A DNA stretch of 64,000 nt from Alphaproteobacteria bacterium Ga0077535 (GTDB lineage Bacteria; Pseudomonadota; Alphaproteobacteria; Caulobacterales; Aquidulcibacteraceae), in NCBI GenBank assembly GCA_001464425.1, contig LNEK01000006.1:62001-126000 (forward strand), in the 5' to 3' direction. The notes under the pieces are model-generated. The model was given only the letters and a program-made list of their open reading frames with translations. It ran no database searches and had not been told where the DNA came from. The position numbers were made by a program, and so were the translations under genes. Positions 47,147-57,398 of this stretch are shown piece by piece; positions within the stretch are counted from its first letter, which is position 1; every line of letters starts with the position of its first letter.

Positions 47147-48109
47147 CTAGTTTAGCGGCGCGGTCGCCTGCCCGTTTTGAGCTGGCTCAGGCGCAATCGT
47201 CTCCGTTGTCGCAGGCACAGGGGCGGCATCTGGCTCACCACCACCCATTTCGTGGACATAATAGGCCAGCGCACGCAGCGTGCCGGCGTCGAATCGGCTT
47301 TCCCAGGCCGGCATCACGCCGCCGCGCCCAAGCTCGATCTGGCGGCGAATCTCAGTGCGCGAGCCGCCATAGAGCCAAAGATCGTCATTGAGGCTCGGCG
47401 CGCCGAGCGTGCGATCGCCAGCGCCGGATGGTCCGTGACAGGCAGCGCACTGCTCCTGATAGATGATCGCGCCACGCGTTGCGGCGGCGCTATTGGGATC
47501 GAGGCGCGTGCGCGCGGCGGAAATGCTGATGACGTGCTCTGTGACATCGCCGATCTGCTGCGGTGTCAAAAGCCCGTCTCGTCCAAAAGCCGGCATCATC
47601 GAGTTACGCGCTTCGGGATGACCGGAGCGAATGCCGACACGCAGCGTGTGTTCGATGTCGGCGAGTGAGCCGCCCCAGATCCATACGTCGTCAGCCAACA
47701 CCGGATATCCCGGCGCGCCGGCGCCGCCAGCGCCATGGCATGTGCGGCAGTAATCGCCGAACACGGATTCACCGGCCGCACGCGCGAATTCCTGCAATGC
47801 CGGATCGGCGGCGATTTCGGCGGTGCTGGCAGCGGCCAAGCGCTCATACATTGGCGCCCGTGCCGAGCGCAGATTGCTCACATCAGCCGCAACGTTATTG
47901 CGATCCGAAAATCCGAGCACACCCTTAGTATAGCCGTTACCGATGGGCCACGCCGGCATAAGCACCCAGTATATGATCGCCGCCAGGATGCAGGCGTAGA
48001 AGATGTAGAGCCACCACCGCGGCAGCGGTGTATCTAGTTCTTTCACGCCATCCCATTCGTGGCCCGTAGTCTCGGTGCCGCTGACGGCGTCGCGTTCACG
48101 ATCAGCCAT
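47147..48109 (-). CDS. ccoP: cbb3 oxidase diheme cytochrome c subunit CcoP
   Basis: A 320-residue subunit with a membrane helix (PRWWLYIFYACILAAIIYWVLMPAWP) and two c-type heme sites, CRTCHG and CAACHG. It hands electrons to CcoO/CcoN. ATG 48109 overlaps the ccoQ stop by 8 bases; the longer frame to 48184 would cover ccoQ. Confidence 0.96.
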   Translation of the reverse strand: MADRERDAVSGTETTGHEWDGVKELDTPLPRWWLYIFYACILAAIIYWVLMPAWPIGNGYTKGVLGFSDRNNVAADVSNLRSARAPMYERLAAASTAEIAADPALQEFARAAGESVFGDYCRTCHGAGGAGAPGYPVLADDVWIWGGSLADIEHTLRVGIRSGHPEARNSMMPAFGRDGLLTPQQIGDVTEHVISISAARTRLDPNSAAATRGAIIYQEQCAACHGPSGAGDRTLGAPSLNDDLWLYGGSRTEIRRQIELGRGGVMPAWESRFDAGTLRALAYYVHEMGGGEPDAAPVPATTETIAPEPAQNGQATAPLN

Positions 48110-48266
48110 TATCGTCGCCCCCATCGTCGAGCGGACTGCGCGCCGCTTGGTCGAATTTCTTCTTGTTGCCCGGCCAGAGCGCATAGATCAGCGCCAAGCC
48201 GAAACAGACCGCGAGAAGCGCAAGGCCCCACGTCTGCGCAAAATGCGTCGCTTGCTCGTACGTCAT
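48102..48266 (-). CDS. ccoQ: cbb3 oxidase small subunit CcoQ
   Basis: A 54-residue protein, MTYEQATHFAQTWG opening, one membrane helix, then ALWPGNKKKFDQAARSPL, the usual CcoQ text. It stabilises the oxidase. Too short for many gene callers; sits between ccoO (6-base gap) and ccoP. Confidence 0.93.
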   Translation of the reverse strand: MTYEQATHFAQTWGLALLAVCFGLALIYALWPGNKKKFDQAARSPLDDGGDDNG

Positions 48267-48271
48267 GACGC

Positions 48272-49006
48272 CTACCTCGTGTTCTCAGGCGCTTGCGCCT
48301 GGTAGGTGTCGAAATCGATGCCGGCGCCGAGCATTTGCAGATAGGCGATCAGCGCATCCATTTCGGTGACGCGATTTGGATCGCCATCGAAATCGCGCAC
48401 TGCGGCGCCTGGGTAGCGCTGCTCGAAGTCATAGGCGTTGGCCCCAAGCGGCTCTGCCTGCGCACGCGCATCGATCGTCGCGTTCGCCAACTGCTCGTCG
48501 CTGTAGGGCACACTGAGCATACGATTTGCGCGCAGGTGATCTCCCATACGGTCAGTATCGACGTCAGCGCGCGCCAGGAACGCGTAGGGCGGCATCACTG
48601 ATTCCGGCACCACCGAGCGTGGATCTTGCAAGTGCGCGCGGTGCCATTCGTCCGAATAGCGACCGCCGACGCGCGCGAGATCCGGCCCCGTACGCTTAGA
48701 TCCCCACTGGAAGGGGTGATCGTACATGCTCTCGGCTGCGAGCGAGTAGTGGCCGTAGCGCTCTACTTCATCACGCAACGGGCGCACCATTTGCGAGTGG
48801 CAGGTGTAGCAGCCTTCGCGGATGTAAACCTGCCGCCCCGCCAGTTCGAGCGGCGTGTACGGCCGCACACCCTCAACTTCTTCGATCGTGCTTTCGATGA
48901 AGAAGAGCGGCGTGATCTGCACCAGGCCGCCGATCGAGACGACAACAAGGATGCCGACCACCAGAATGAGCGAGTGGCGCTCGAACCATCTGTGAAATTT
49001 CCACAT
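48272..49006 (-). CDS. ccoO: cbb3 oxidase monoheme cytochrome c subunit CcoO
   Basis: A 244-residue subunit with an N-terminal membrane anchor, heme site [14 protein letters not shown] and axial Met in MPPYAFL. Standard length and order after ccoN (14-base gap). Confidence 0.97.
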   Translation of the reverse strand: MWKFHRWFERHSLILVVGILVVVSIGGLVQITPLFFIESTIEEVEGVRPYTPLELAGRQVYIREGCYTCHSQMVRPLRDEVERYGHYSLAAESMYDHPFQWGSKRTGPDLARVGGRYSDEWHRAHLQDPRSVVPESVMPPYAFLARADVDTDRMGDHLRANRMLSVPYSDEQLANATIDARAQAEPLGANAYDFEQRYPGAAVRDFDGDPNRVTEMDALIAYLQMLGAGIDFDTYQAQAPENTR

Positions 49007-49020
49007 GATCCCCGCCCCTC

Positions 49021-50670
49021 TTATTCAGCAGCCACGGCAGCGGCCGGCACATCGGAAGCGCGCGTGTGCGCAGGCTCCTTCGACGTCGCGGTGCGCCACA
49101 GATTGTAAGCCATGATGATCGCGCCGAGCAGGAACAGCGTCCCGCCGAGAGCGCGGATGATGTAGTACGGGTGCATGGCTTCGACGGTCTCGACGAATGC
49201 GTATTCGAGGAAGCCGAACTCGTTATAGGCGCGCCACATCAGGCCTTGCATGATGCCCGCCACCCACATCGACGTGATATAAAGCACGATGCCGATGGTC
49301 GAGAGCCAGAAGTGCCACTCGACGAGCGCATTGGAGTAGAGCCGCTTGCGCTTCCACAGCCACGGGACGAGGCAATAGAGAGCGCCGAAGCTGACGAAGC
49401 CAACCCAGCCCAGCGCGCCAGAGTGCACGTGCCCGATGGTCCAATCCGTGTAGTGCGACAGCGAGTTCACGGCGCGGATCGACATCACCGGGCCTTCGAA
49501 GGTCGACATGCCGTAGAACGCGACAGACACCACCAACATGCGCAGCACCGGATCGGTGCGTAACTTGTCCCACGCGCCTGAGAGCGTCATCAGGCCGTTG
49601 ATCATGCCGCCCCAGCTCGGCATCCAGAGCATGATCGAGAACGTGGCGCCCAGCGTCTGCGCCCACTGCGGCAGCGCCGTGTAGTGCAGATGGTGCGGGC
49701 CAGCCCAGATGTAGAGGAAGATCAGCGCCCAGAAGTGGATAATCGAAAGTCGGTACGAATAAACCGGGCGATCCGCCTGCTTCGGGATGAAATAGTACAT
49801 GATGCCGAGGAAGCCGGCGGTGAGGAAGAAACCGACGGCGTTGTGACCATACCACCACTGCGTCAGCGCATCCTGCACGCCGGAGAACAATGAATAGCTG
49901 AACCAACCAGAAAAGCTGACCGGAACGGCCATGTTGTTGACGATGTGTAGCATCGCTACCGTCACGATGAACGCGAGGTAGAACCAATTGGCGACGTAGA
50001 TGTGCTTCTCTTGCCGCTTCCAGATCGTGCCAAGAAACACGAGCAGATAAGCGACCCAGACTAGAGTCAGCCAGATATCAGTGTACCACGGCGGCTCGGC
50101 GTATTCGCGGCCCTCGGTGATGCCCAGCAGATAGCCGGTGCCTGCCATCACGATGAAGAGTTGATAGCCCCAGAAGACGAACCAGGGCCACAAGCCGCCC
50201 GCCAGCCGCGCGCGGCAGGTGCGCTGCACGACATAAAAGCTGGTGGCGATGAGAACGTTACCACCGAAGGCGAAGATCACCGCTGACGTGTGCAGCGGAC
50301 GCAAACGGCCGAAATTGGTCCAGCCCCATTCCTCGAAATAGAAGATGTTGGGGAAAGCGAGCTGCGCGGCGATCACTACGCCGACCAGAAAGCCGGCGAT
50401 GCCCCAAAACATTGAGGCGACAACACCAGCTTTAACGACGCCGTTCTCGTAGCGGGTAGATTGATTGCCCGTGCCACCGCGGCCGATGAAGCCGGTTAGC
50501 AGAACCGCACCAACCAGAAACGCCGCCAACGCCGTCCACATTTGAATCGCAAAGGCGGAATCGGTGGCGTTCGCGGCGCCCCACAGCGAACAATAGATGC
50601 CGGCGACGAGAATTGCCCCGATCGCCCAAGCGTCGATCCGATCCTGATGCCCACGTGCGTCAGCCGCCAT
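49021..50670 (-). CDS. ccoN: cbb3-type cytochrome oxidase catalytic subunit CcoN
   Basis: A 549-residue heme-copper oxidase subunit with about 12 membrane helices. Histidine ligands are visible in [47 protein letters not shown] and [14 protein letters not shown]. High-affinity oxygen reduction at low oxygen. The FNR/FixK-like box at 50748-50761 lies 78 bases before the start. Confidence 0.98.
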   Translation of the reverse strand: MAADARGHQDRIDAWAIGAILVAGIYCSLWGAANATDSAFAIQMWTALAAFLVGAVLLTGFIGRGGTGNQSTRYENGVVKAGVVASMFWGIAGFLVGVVIAAQLAFPNIFYFEEWGWTNFGRLRPLHTSAVIFAFGGNVLIATSFYVVQRTCRARLAGGLWPWFVFWGYQLFIVMAGTGYLLGITEGREYAEPPWYTDIWLTLVWVAYLLVFLGTIWKRQEKHIYVANWFYLAFIVTVAMLHIVNNMAVPVSFSGWFSYSLFSGVQDALTQWWYGHNAVGFFLTAGFLGIMYYFIPKQADRPVYSYRLSIIHFWALIFLYIWAGPHHLHYTALPQWAQTLGATFSIMLWMPSWGGMINGLMTLSGAWDKLRTDPVLRMLVVSVAFYGMSTFEGPVMSIRAVNSLSHYTDWTIGHVHSGALGWVGFVSFGALYCLVPWLWKRKRLYSNALVEWHFWLSTIGIVLYITSMWVAGIMQGLMWRAYNEFGFLEYAFVETVEAMHPYYIIRALGGTLFLLGAIIMAYNLWRTATSKEPAHTRASDVPAAAVAAE

Positions 50671-50747
50671 CTCGCAACTCCCCCGCCGGCGCTAACGCAT
50701 GCGCCGCAACTACAGGGACGCGGTATCAGCGCTCGCTCCGGCAGCGT

Positions 50748-50761
50748 TTGATCTGGCTCAA
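50748..50761. promoter_or_regulatory. FNR/FixK box before ccoN
   Basis: TTGATCTGGCTCAA matches TTGAT-N4-ATCAA with one mismatch. It lies in the divergent region between ccoN and the small gene at 50807, so it may control both. Confidence 0.7.
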
Positions 50762-50806
50762 GGTGCGCGCCTGGGACGCAGGTATCTGGGGAGCAGGAGT
50801 TCGAAC

Positions 50807-51073
50807 ATGAGCGACGCCAATGTCCGGATTAACGTAGCGTCCGCGTTCGTCGCGGCGGCCGCGGCATGGCCTAGCGCGCTCTGCGCAATTACGGATGCGA
50901 TGGCGACGCCGCTACAACGCGCACTGCAGTCGGCGTGGTGCGGCGCCGGCCCGCAAGCTCTAGAATTCTTGGGGCACTGCCCCGCCTGCTGGAGCGGTAC
51001 GGCGGCCTTTCTGTTCGCTGCAGCGTTCGTGATCTACACGCCTAGCCGGCAGCGTCGTCGCGCAACGGCTTGA
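50807..51073 (+). CDS. Small membrane protein, unknown function
   Basis: An 88-residue protein with a hydrophobic N-terminal stretch, an HCPACWSG motif (Cys-x2-Cys) and a C-terminal membrane helix ending in a basic tail. GCAGGAG precedes ATG 50807. It shares the FNR-like box with ccoN, so may be made at low oxygen. A role in heme or copper handling is a guess from CPAC. Its 3' end overlaps the convergent gene by 32 bases. Confidence 0.55.
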   Translation: MSDANVRINVASAFVAAAAAWPSALCAITDAMATPLQRALQSAWCGAGPQALEFLGHCPACWSGTAAFLFAAAFVIYTPSRQRRRATA

Positions 51074-51512
51074 TTGAAGTCGCGGCGCCCGCGCGCGGCA
51101 TCCGGATGAGCGGCATCAGCGCAAACACCAAGAGCGTCGCCACGTAAATCATCCCCGCGGGCGTAGAGAAGTAGGCGAGCTGATCCGCCAACGTCATGCC
51201 GCGCAATCCGAAACCGACAGCGAGGTCCGCGATCTGCTGAAACACAAGCGCCAGAACGCCGATAGAGAGATAGCTAAGCCAGCCGCCGTCAACGCGCGCC
51301 CATGCAGGCGCAACGCGAGCGGCAAACCACATGGCGGCGATGAGCAGCGGCGTCTCCAAAACAACCGCTAGCGTCTTCCCGAGCCCGGGCTCAAGCCAAA
51401 GCACCCGCACCGGCCCCAACAGAAGACCGACGGCGAACACCAATGCGAAATAAATCGCGGCCGCGTGTGGGGCGCGAATGTATCTGCGACGCGGAGCGCG
51501 CTCACTGGTCAT
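51042..51512 (-). CDS. Predicted four-helix membrane protein
   Basis: A 156-residue protein with four membrane segments (about 20-40, 50-70, 80-100, 115-140) and basic ends. Family not firmly recognised. The ATG overlaps the SDR stop as ATGA, so it ends the usp-usp-SDR operon. Confidence 0.65.
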   Translation of the reverse strand: MTSERAPRRRYIRAPHAAAIYFALVFAVGLLLGPVRVLWLEPGLGKTLAVVLETPLLIAAMWFAARVAPAWARVDGGWLSYLSIGVLALVFQQIADLAVGFGLRGMTLADQLAYFSTPAGMIYVATLLVFALMPLIRMPRAGAATSIKPLRDDAAG

Positions 51513-52279
51513 TGTGCGGTGTATCCGCCATCGATCACCAGTTCGGCGCCGGTGACGAACTTGGATTCATCGGAAGCAAGATAGAGCACGCCATAAGCGA
51601 TATCGTTTGGCTCACCCAGATGGCCGACAGGATGAAGGCCGGCGAGATAGGCCTTTGCCGCTTCTGGATCAGGCTGAGAGGCCAAATACCCCTCAACCAT
51701 CGGTGTCCATATGTAGCCGGGGTGCACAGAATTGACGCGAATTTTGTAGCCAGACTTAGCGCAATGCAGCGCCGCCGATTTCGAGAAAATGCGAACGCCA
51801 CCTTTACTGGCATTGTAGGCGGCAAGATTAGGATCACCGATCAAACCTTCGATGGAGGACAGGTTGATGATCGAGCCGCCGCCAGTCACCTTCATCGCGC
51901 CAATCGCATGTTTGGTGCCGAGGAACACGCCGTCCAAATTGACGGCCATCAACGCACGCCACTGCTCTAGCGTCGTGCTTTCCACATCGCCGCCCAACGC
52001 GACTCCGGCATTATTGACAAGAACGTTCAGCCGGCCAAAGCGGCGCACAACAGCGGCAATGGTCGCTTCCCAATCCGCCTCGGACGAAACGTCCTGACGC
52101 ATGAACATCGCCTCGCCGCCGGCTTCGACGATTTCGTCGGCCGCGGCGCGGCCTTCTTGCTCCTTCAAATCAGTGACCATTACCTTGGCGCCTTCCCGCG
52201 CCAGCAGCATCGCGCAAGCGCGGCCGAGGCCGAGCCCGCCGCCAGTGACCAACGCCACCTTGTTCTCAACGCGCGCCAT
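51509..52279 (-). CDS. Short-chain dehydrogenase/reductase (SDR)
   Basis: A 256-residue classical SDR: cofactor loop TGGGLGLGRA, NNAG, catalytic Ser in NLSSIEG and YNASKGG (Tyr-x3-Lys), ending GGYTAQ. NAD(P)-dependent alcohol/ketone oxidoreductase; glucose or cyclohexanol dehydrogenase-like, substrate unknown. 12 bases after the usp gene. Confidence 0.9.
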   Translation of the reverse strand: MARVENKVALVTGGGLGLGRACAMLLAREGAKVMVTDLKEQEGRAAADEIVEAGGEAMFMRQDVSSEADWEATIAAVVRRFGRLNVLVNNAGVALGGDVESTTLEQWRALMAVNLDGVFLGTKHAIGAMKVTGGGSIINLSSIEGLIGDPNLAAYNASKGGVRIFSKSAALHCAKSGYKIRVNSVHPGYIWTPMVEGYLASQPDPEAAKAYLAGLHPVGHLGEPNDIAYGVLYLASDESKFVTGAELVIDGGYTAQ

Positions 52280-52291
52280 TCTACTCTCCCA

Positions 52292-53125
52292 TCAGTGGGC
52301 CATCAGCAGCGGGACTGTTGAGCCCGCGAGCAATTCTCGTGTCACGCCGCCAAAAAGCAGCTCACGCGCGCGAGAGTGCCCGTATGCCCCAATCACCAGC
52401 ATATCTGCGCCGATATCAACAGCGGCATCGAGCAGCGCTTTGCCGTGGCTTCGACCCAAGCCGTCGATATTGCGCACTTCCGCGGTCACGTCATGGCGTT
52501 GCAGATACGCCGCGAGCTCTCGGCCAGGCGCGAACGTGGCGCCGGATGTGCCCTTCGCATCAACGGTTGCTATGACCACCTGCTTTGCGTGGGTCAGAAA
52601 CGGCATCGCGCCCACTACAGCACGCACAGACTCTGCCGTCGCGTTCCAACCGATTATAACTCTATCCCAGCTTCGCCGCTCGAGCGGCCGCGCAGGAACG
52701 ACGAGCATCGGCCGGCCCGATTTGAACAAGACATCTTCGATGGCTGCGCGGCGGGCGCGATCGTGCGAAGCGGCATGGGCCATGATCGTAAGATCAGCGA
52801 GACGCGCATGCGCCACGATGCGGTCGTCATTCACGGCGCTTTCGATTGCCAAATCTCGTACTTCGAATGGGCGAAGCGCGCGCTCCAGCCAAGCAGCTAT
52901 GCCGCTCCGCAACTGCGCCGCGTGCGAACGCGAGCCGCTGGCCAAATCCTCAAGCACCGCAGAGAGCGGCGCCGCTTGATCCATAAAGGACGAAGCAAGA
53001 TGCATCGCCAAAATGAGAGCGATTGGCTGAGCGTCAAACTTGTCGGCAATCTCAGCGGCTGCACAAAGCGCCGCTTCATCCTCTTCCAGAGCAATCACAG
53101 GCGTCAGTATGATCTTGCACGCCAT
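52292..53125 (-). CDS. Universal stress protein, tandem UspA domains
   Basis: A 277-residue protein with two Usp folds; the second carries the ATP-binding G-x2-G-x9-G type segment (GAYGHSRARELLFGGVTREL). ATG 53125 follows the upstream usp stop by 8 bases with TTGAGG as ribosome site. Usps aid survival at low oxygen and in starvation. Confidence 0.85.
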   Translation of the reverse strand: MACKIILTPVIALEEDEAALCAAAEIADKFDAQPIALILAMHLASSFMDQAAPLSAVLEDLASGSRSHAAQLRSGIAAWLERALRPFEVRDLAIESAVNDDRIVAHARLADLTIMAHAASHDRARRAAIEDVLFKSGRPMLVVPARPLERRSWDRVIIGWNATAESVRAVVGAMPFLTHAKQVVIATVDAKGTSGATFAPGRELAAYLQRHDVTAEVRNIDGLGRSHGKALLDAAVDIGADMLVIGAYGHSRARELLFGGVTRELLAGSTVPLLMAH

Positions 53126-53133
53126 GACTTGCC

Positions 53134-53955
53134 TCAATGTGACAGCAACAGGTTCGGAACACCGGCCGCATTGACAAGCGCACGGGTCGTGCCGCCGAGA
53201 ACCATTTCAAAGAGACGCGGCCGCCCGTAGGCGCCCGCCACCAATAGCTCGCACTGCTCGGCGCGCGCGGCGTCCAACAGAGAATCGGCCACTCGGGCGC
53301 CGCGTAGGTCCCTCACTTCGATGACGCCAACGCCATGCCGTGCGAGATGCGCGCGTAAACGGCCGACATCTGAAGCTTCCGTCTCCTTGGTCTCGTCATC
53401 AATATTGCGCATCAGCAGAACACGTGATGCCGCTTGCAGCAGCGGCATCGCCGCACGTATGGCGCGCGCAGCTTGTGCGCTGCCATCCCAAGCCACGGCT
53501 GCCGCGCCACCCACAACGGCGTCGCCCTTGATCAGCATCACCGGCGCGCGCGTCGAAAGCAGTGTTTCGGCAAACAGCCCCGCGAGACTGGCGCGCGCTG
53601 CATCGCCCGCAAACATCACCACATCCGCCAAAATCGCTGCTGGCGCCAACGCAACGATCGGCTGAAGGGCGCGCTTTTCAACAGTAACGGCGGCGCGTTC
53701 GCGTGCAGCAATATCGCGGCTGAGCACTTCGAGTCGCTCCTGCGCCCCGCGCTCTGAGTCCGCGATACGCGCGCGCGCTTCATCGGACGCTTGCAGCGTA
53801 GCGCCATAATAGACGAGATCCGCGGCCGGATCAGGAAACGCCGGCGCAACGGAAACTTGTGCGCTAAAGCGCGTCGCAAGCTTGGCGGCCGCGCCGATAA
53901 CCTCGGCGTCGGAATTCTGCCCGGATGCGACAACCAGAATCGACTTGTAGGACAT
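53134..53955 (-). CDS. Universal stress protein, tandem UspA domains
   Basis: A 273-residue tandem Usp paralogous to the next gene (same length, same C-terminal GAYGRPRLFEMVLGGTTRALV). First gene of the usp-usp-SDR-membrane operon. The FNR-like box at 54006-54019 lies about 50 bases upstream. Start ATG 53955 preceded by GGAGACG. Confidence 0.85.
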   Translation of the reverse strand: MSYKSILVVASGQNSDAEVIGAAAKLATRFSAQVSVAPAFPDPAADLVYYGATLQASDEARARIADSERGAQERLEVLSRDIAARERAAVTVEKRALQPIVALAPAAILADVVMFAGDAARASLAGLFAETLLSTRAPVMLIKGDAVVGGAAAVAWDGSAQAARAIRAAMPLLQAASRVLLMRNIDDETKETEASDVGRLRAHLARHGVGVIEVRDLRGARVADSLLDAARAEQCELLVAGAYGRPRLFEMVLGGTTRALVNAAGVPNLLLSH

Positions 53956-54005
53956 GAGGCGCGTCTCCTTCGGCTCACCGTACGGCAAGCCCGAGCACGA
54001 CCGCC

Positions 54006-54019
54006 TTGCGTCAGATCAA
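54006..54019. promoter_or_regulatory. FNR/FixK-like box before the usp operon
   Basis: TTGCGTCAGATCAA: one half-site is perfect (ATCAA), the other has TTGCG. It overlaps the last codon of the lone receiver gene and faces the usp operon. Confidence 0.55.
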
Positions 54020-54438
54020 CCTGGCGCGCCGATCATGATCTCGCGCACTTTTTGCGAGAGCTGATTATCCAGAAGTGGTTTCTCGACGATCTCGACCCCA
54101 GCTTCGAGCGCACGCTGACGCGTGATACGCGTAGGATGCGTTGTGATCAGGATCGTTGGCGCCTCAACGCCCGCCGCGCGCAGACGTTCCAGAAGGTCGA
54201 GCCCGCTCATGCCGGGCAGCTTTTGGTCCAGCACCAAGCAAGACCAAGCGGTTCGGTCATGCACATTCAAGACCGCCTCAGCGTCTGCGAAGGTGTGCAC
54301 GCGAACCCCTGCCGTCTCAAACGCGAAGCCGAGCGCATGACGAACCGCCGGATCGTCATCGACAAGCACAAGCACCGGAACGGGTATGGGGCGACAAATT
54401 TGGTCCACAGTGGCCAAGACCATCCGGCAATCCGGCAC
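54016..54438 (-). CDS. Stand-alone receiver-domain protein
   Basis: A 140-residue single receiver: acidic DDD (27-29), phospho-acceptor Asp71 in LVLDQKLPG, Thr99, Lys120. No output domain. The position, between usp genes and fixJ, suggests it takes phosphate from FixL, as a sink or FixL modulator. A start at Met6 is possible. Confidence 0.8.
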   Translation of the reverse strand: MPDCRMVLATVDQICRPIPVPVLVLVDDDPAVRHALGFAFETAGVRVHTFADAEAVLNVHDRTAWSCLVLDQKLPGMSGLDLLERLRAAGVEAPTILITTHPTRITRQRALEAGVEIVEKPLLDNQLSQKVREIMIGAPG

Positions 54439-54446
54439 GATCCGCG

Positions 54447-54460
54447 TTGACTTGGCTCAA
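54447..54460. promoter_or_regulatory. FNR/FixK-like box before the lone receiver gene
   Basis: TTGACTTGGCTCAA lies 9 bases before the receiver start and within the fixJ-receiver gap; the outer TTGA/TCAA arms are symmetric. Confidence 0.55.
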
Positions 54461-54467
54461 GTCCGCT

Positions 54468-55076
54468 TCAGCGCTGCTCAATTTGAAGCGCCATCCGGAC
54501 CAGTTCGGACAAGCTGTTGGCGTGCATCTTTGTCATGACATTGGCGCGGTAAATTTCGACGGTGCGCGGGCTGATCCCCAGCTTGATAGCCGCCGCCTTA
54601 TTCGAATCGCCTGACACGATGGCCTCATAAACGTCCCGTTCGCGGGCCGTCAGTTGCGCCAGCCGTTCCGCAAGTTCGGCGCGCTCCTTCTGCCGGCAAG
54701 CCTCATCGCCGCTGCGTGAAAGCGTAGCGCGAACAGCGCGCAACAGCGCTTCGTCCTCGAATGGCTTCTCCAAAAAGTCGACGACGCCCGCCTTCATCGC
54801 CTGCACCGCGAGCGACACGTCGGCATGGCCGGTGAGCACAATCACAGGATGAGGAACTTGGAGGCGCTTAAGCTCCGTCACCATTTCAAGCCCGTTCATC
54901 TCCGGCATACGAATGTCGGTAATGATGCATCCGGACTCCAACGCATGCAGACGATCGAGCAACGCCCGCGCGCTTTCGTAAGTGCGCGTTTGAATGTTCT
55001 CCGCGCCAAGCAAGAACGCCACCGAATCCCGCATCGGCGCATCGTCATCGACAATATGAACGACGGGCTCACTCAT
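54468..55076 (-). CDS. fixJ: Response regulator FixJ
   Basis: A 202-residue regulator with phospho-acceptor Asp54 and Lys104 at the exact FixJ positions and a LuxR-type helix-turn-helix ([40 protein letters not shown]). ATG 55076 overlaps the fixL stop. When phosphorylated by FixL at low oxygen it should activate fixK at 56712. Confidence 0.94.
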   Translation of the reverse strand: MSEPVVHIVDDDAPMRDSVAFLLGAENIQTRTYESARALLDRLHALESGCIITDIRMPEMNGLEMVTELKRLQVPHPVIVLTGHADVSLAVQAMKAGVVDFLEKPFEDEALLRAVRATLSRSGDEACRQKERAELAERLAQLTARERDVYEAIVSGDSNKAAAIKLGISPRTVEIYRANVMTKMHANSLSELVRMALQIEQR

Positions 55077-56556
55077 CTTTAGGCTCCAACGTGTCCGCCG
55101 ACGCCAAGCGCAAAGTGAATCGGAAAACCGCGCCGCCGCCGGGATTGGGCTCGGTCCAGATTCGTCCTCCGTGCGCTTCGACAATGGTTCGCGAGATCGA
55201 GAGACCGACCCCCATCCCGCTCGCTTTGGTGGTCACGAACGGCTGAAACAGCTTCGCCGCTGCTGTCTCGTCAACACCTGGCCCGGTGTCAGCCACGCTC
55301 ACCATCGCCATGCCGTCTTCAACCGCTGACGTTTCGATCAGCAGCTCGCGCCGCTGATGTTCAGCCATGGCGTCGATGGCGTTCCGCACGAGGTTCAAGA
55401 TCACCTGCTGAACCTGAACGCGGTCAACCAGTACAATCTCGGCATCGTGAGCAAGCGCATATCGCACCCGCACGCCATGCTCTTTTGCGCCCACCAGAGC
55501 CAGCGCACACGCCTCCTGCACCAGCTTCGGCAGATTTTCGAGACGCCGCTCACCTTCCCCGCGTGAGAGGAAATCACGAAGGCGCCGAATTATCTCACCC
55601 GCCCGCAAGGCTTGATCCGCCGCTTTCTCCAACGCATCTCCGGCCCGAGGCTCAGCGACTCCCGCACGCTCCAAGAGTCGCCGCGCGCCGCTCAGATAAT
55701 TCGCAATCGCACTGAGGGGTTGGTTCAACTCGTGCGCCAGAGCAGAGGCCATCTCTCCCATCGCGCTCAACCGCGACATGTGCACCAATTCTGATTGTAG
55801 CTCCTGCAGCCGCGTCTCGGTGGCTTGGCGCTCGGTGAGGTCGCGCACAAAGCCGGTGAAAACGCGGCCACGCTCGGACCGCACCTCGCCCACCGCAAGC
55901 TCCATCGGAAAAGTGGAGCCGTCCTTGCGTTCACCGACAACGATACGGCCGATGCCAATGATACGCCGCTCACCGGTGTCGAGATAGCGGTGGAGGTAGC
56001 CGTCATGCTGCGTGCGATACAGCTGCGGCATCAGCATCTTTACATTGCGACCCAGCACTTCAGACGCCGACCAGCCAAACATCCGCTCAGCGGCCGCGCT
56101 GTAAGATTGCATCACGCCGTGTTCGTCGATCACGATCAGCGCATCGGGCGCTGTGTCGTAGATGGAGAGCAGGTGCGCTTCACGCTCAGCCAAAGCGCGA
56201 GACGCATTGTCTTCGACGCGGCGCGTACGGAAAAGCCGGTCGCCGATCAGCGCGATGATGACGCCCATCACCGCGAAGACGATAAGCACGCCGCCCTGCT
56301 CAGGCGCGATTAGACGCGCAGCGATCAGCGATGCCACTGTGGTGGCCAGGCCCGGACCCAAGCCCCCCAGCACGGCCATGCTGCAAACTACAGGCAAAAA
56401 CAGAAGCGCCGTGGACAGGCCAGGCACAGCCTGCCGGAGCAGCACCGCAATCACCACCATTGCGGCGCACGCCAGCGCCGCCAACGCATAGGGCTTGACC
56501 CACGGGCGCCTGCGAAGCGCAGCGGCAAGGCCCGCCGGGAGATGTGTTGAACGCAT
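55069..56556 (-). CDS. fixL: Oxygen-sensing heme histidine kinase FixL
   Basis: A 495-residue kinase: N-terminal membrane region (about 23-108), a PAS domain with the heme ligand His184, Arg190 and Arg204 (equivalents of His200, Arg206 and Arg220 in Bradyrhizobium FixL; IIGIGR motif intact), then a kinase with phospho-His275 ([10 protein letters not shown]) and ATP-lid motifs. All oxygen-sensing residues I can check are kept. Released from inhibition when oxygen leaves the heme. Divergent from fixK. Confidence 0.95.
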   Translation of the reverse strand: MRSTHLPAGLAAALRRRPWVKPYALAALACAAMVVIAVLLRQAVPGLSTALLFLPVVCSMAVLGGLGPGLATTVASLIAARLIAPEQGGVLIVFAVMGVIIALIGDRLFRTRRVEDNASRALAEREAHLLSIYDTAPDALIVIDEHGVMQSYSAAAERMFGWSASEVLGRNVKMLMPQLYRTQHDGYLHRYLDTGERRIIGIGRIVVGERKDGSTFPMELAVGEVRSERGRVFTGFVRDLTERQATETRLQELQSELVHMSRLSAMGEMASALAHELNQPLSAIANYLSGARRLLERAGVAEPRAGDALEKAADQALRAGEIIRRLRDFLSRGEGERRLENLPKLVQEACALALVGAKEHGVRVRYALAHDAEIVLVDRVQVQQVILNLVRNAIDAMAEHQRRELLIETSAVEDGMAMVSVADTGPGVDETAAAKLFQPFVTTKASGMGVGLSISRTIVEAHGGRIWTEPNPGGGAVFRFTLRLASADTLEPKDE

Positions 56557-56621
56557 CGGTCTCGCTATCTTATAGCCCGCCGGGGCCGCGCCAAGGCGGC
56601 CAAGCGCGCAAGCCCGTATGC

Positions 56622-56648
56622 CGTACGGACTACGGGATTATCCTTAAG
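56622..56648 (+). promoter_or_regulatory. Candidate FixJ target site before fixK
   Basis: The stretch around TACGGGATTATCCTTAAG resembles FixJ sites (TACGTAG-type block followed by TCCCTTAAG). It lies 65-90 bases before the FixK-type gene. By-eye match only. Confidence 0.4.
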
Positions 56649-56711
56649 CGTTCGCCACGAATTTCCCGGCGCACACCGCCCCCGTATTCAAGAGCGCAGA
56701 GGAGAACTTCC

Positions 56712-57386
56712 ATGCGCGATCTCGGCATCGAAACATCTGGCGGCCCGACCACGCGGCACGTCTCCGACTCCATCGCCCTAGGACCCGGCTTGGTGCTGCA
56801 GGGGGCCCGCATGCACTTTCGCCGTAACGAGGAGGTTTTCGGCGAGGGCGAAGACGCCGACTATGTCTATCGCGTCGTCTCGGGCGCGGTGCGCACCATT
56901 CGCTTCTCCAGCGACGGGCGCCGGCAAATCCTCAACTTCTATTTCCCAGGCGATATTTTCGGCCTCGAATGCGGCAAAGCCCATTCGCTCTCAGCCGAGG
57001 CCGTGGTCGACGCTGATCTGGCGCTCGTGCGTCGCTCGGCCATCGACACCGCTGCGGCGCAGGACGCCTCGGCCGCGCGGGCGCTGATCAATTTGGTCCA
57101 ACGTCAGCTTCAGAATGCTCAGGAACACGCATTGGTGCTTGGCCGCAAAGGCGCTGGCGAACGCGTCGCCGCGTTCCTGTTGCAGCTGGCGGACCGCGTT
57201 ACGGTCCAATGTGAGATCGATCTGCCGATGTCACGCGCAGATATTGCCGATTATCTTGCTTTGACTATCGAAACCGTCTCGCGCGCCTTCACACAGATGG
57301 AACGAGACCATACCATCGCGCTGCCGAGTTCGCGCCATGTCGTCGTCCGCAATCGCTGCGCGCTGGAGTTGCTCGAAGCCGCCTGA
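56712..57386 (+). CDS. fixK: Crp/Fnr-family regulator of FixK type
   Basis: A 224-residue protein with cyclic-nucleotide-binding fold and Fnr-type recognition helix (MSRADIADYLALTIETVSRAF, the E-x2-SR pattern that reads TTGAT). It lacks the N-terminal cysteines of FNR iron-sulfur sensors, so it is FixK-like and under FixLJ control. GAGGAGAAC precedes ATG 56712. Likely binder of the boxes at 50748, 54006 and 54447. Confidence 0.85.
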   Translation: MRDLGIETSGGPTTRHVSDSIALGPGLVLQGARMHFRRNEEVFGEGEDADYVYRVVSGAVRTIRFSSDGRRQILNFYFPGDIFGLECGKAHSLSAEAVVDADLALVRRSAIDTAAAQDASAARALINLVQRQLQNAQEHALVLGRKGAGERVAAFLLQLADRVTVQCEIDLPMSRADIADYLALTIETVSRAFTQMERDHTIALPSSRHVVVRNRCALELLEAA

Positions 57387-57398
57387 AGGAGGCTCCCG

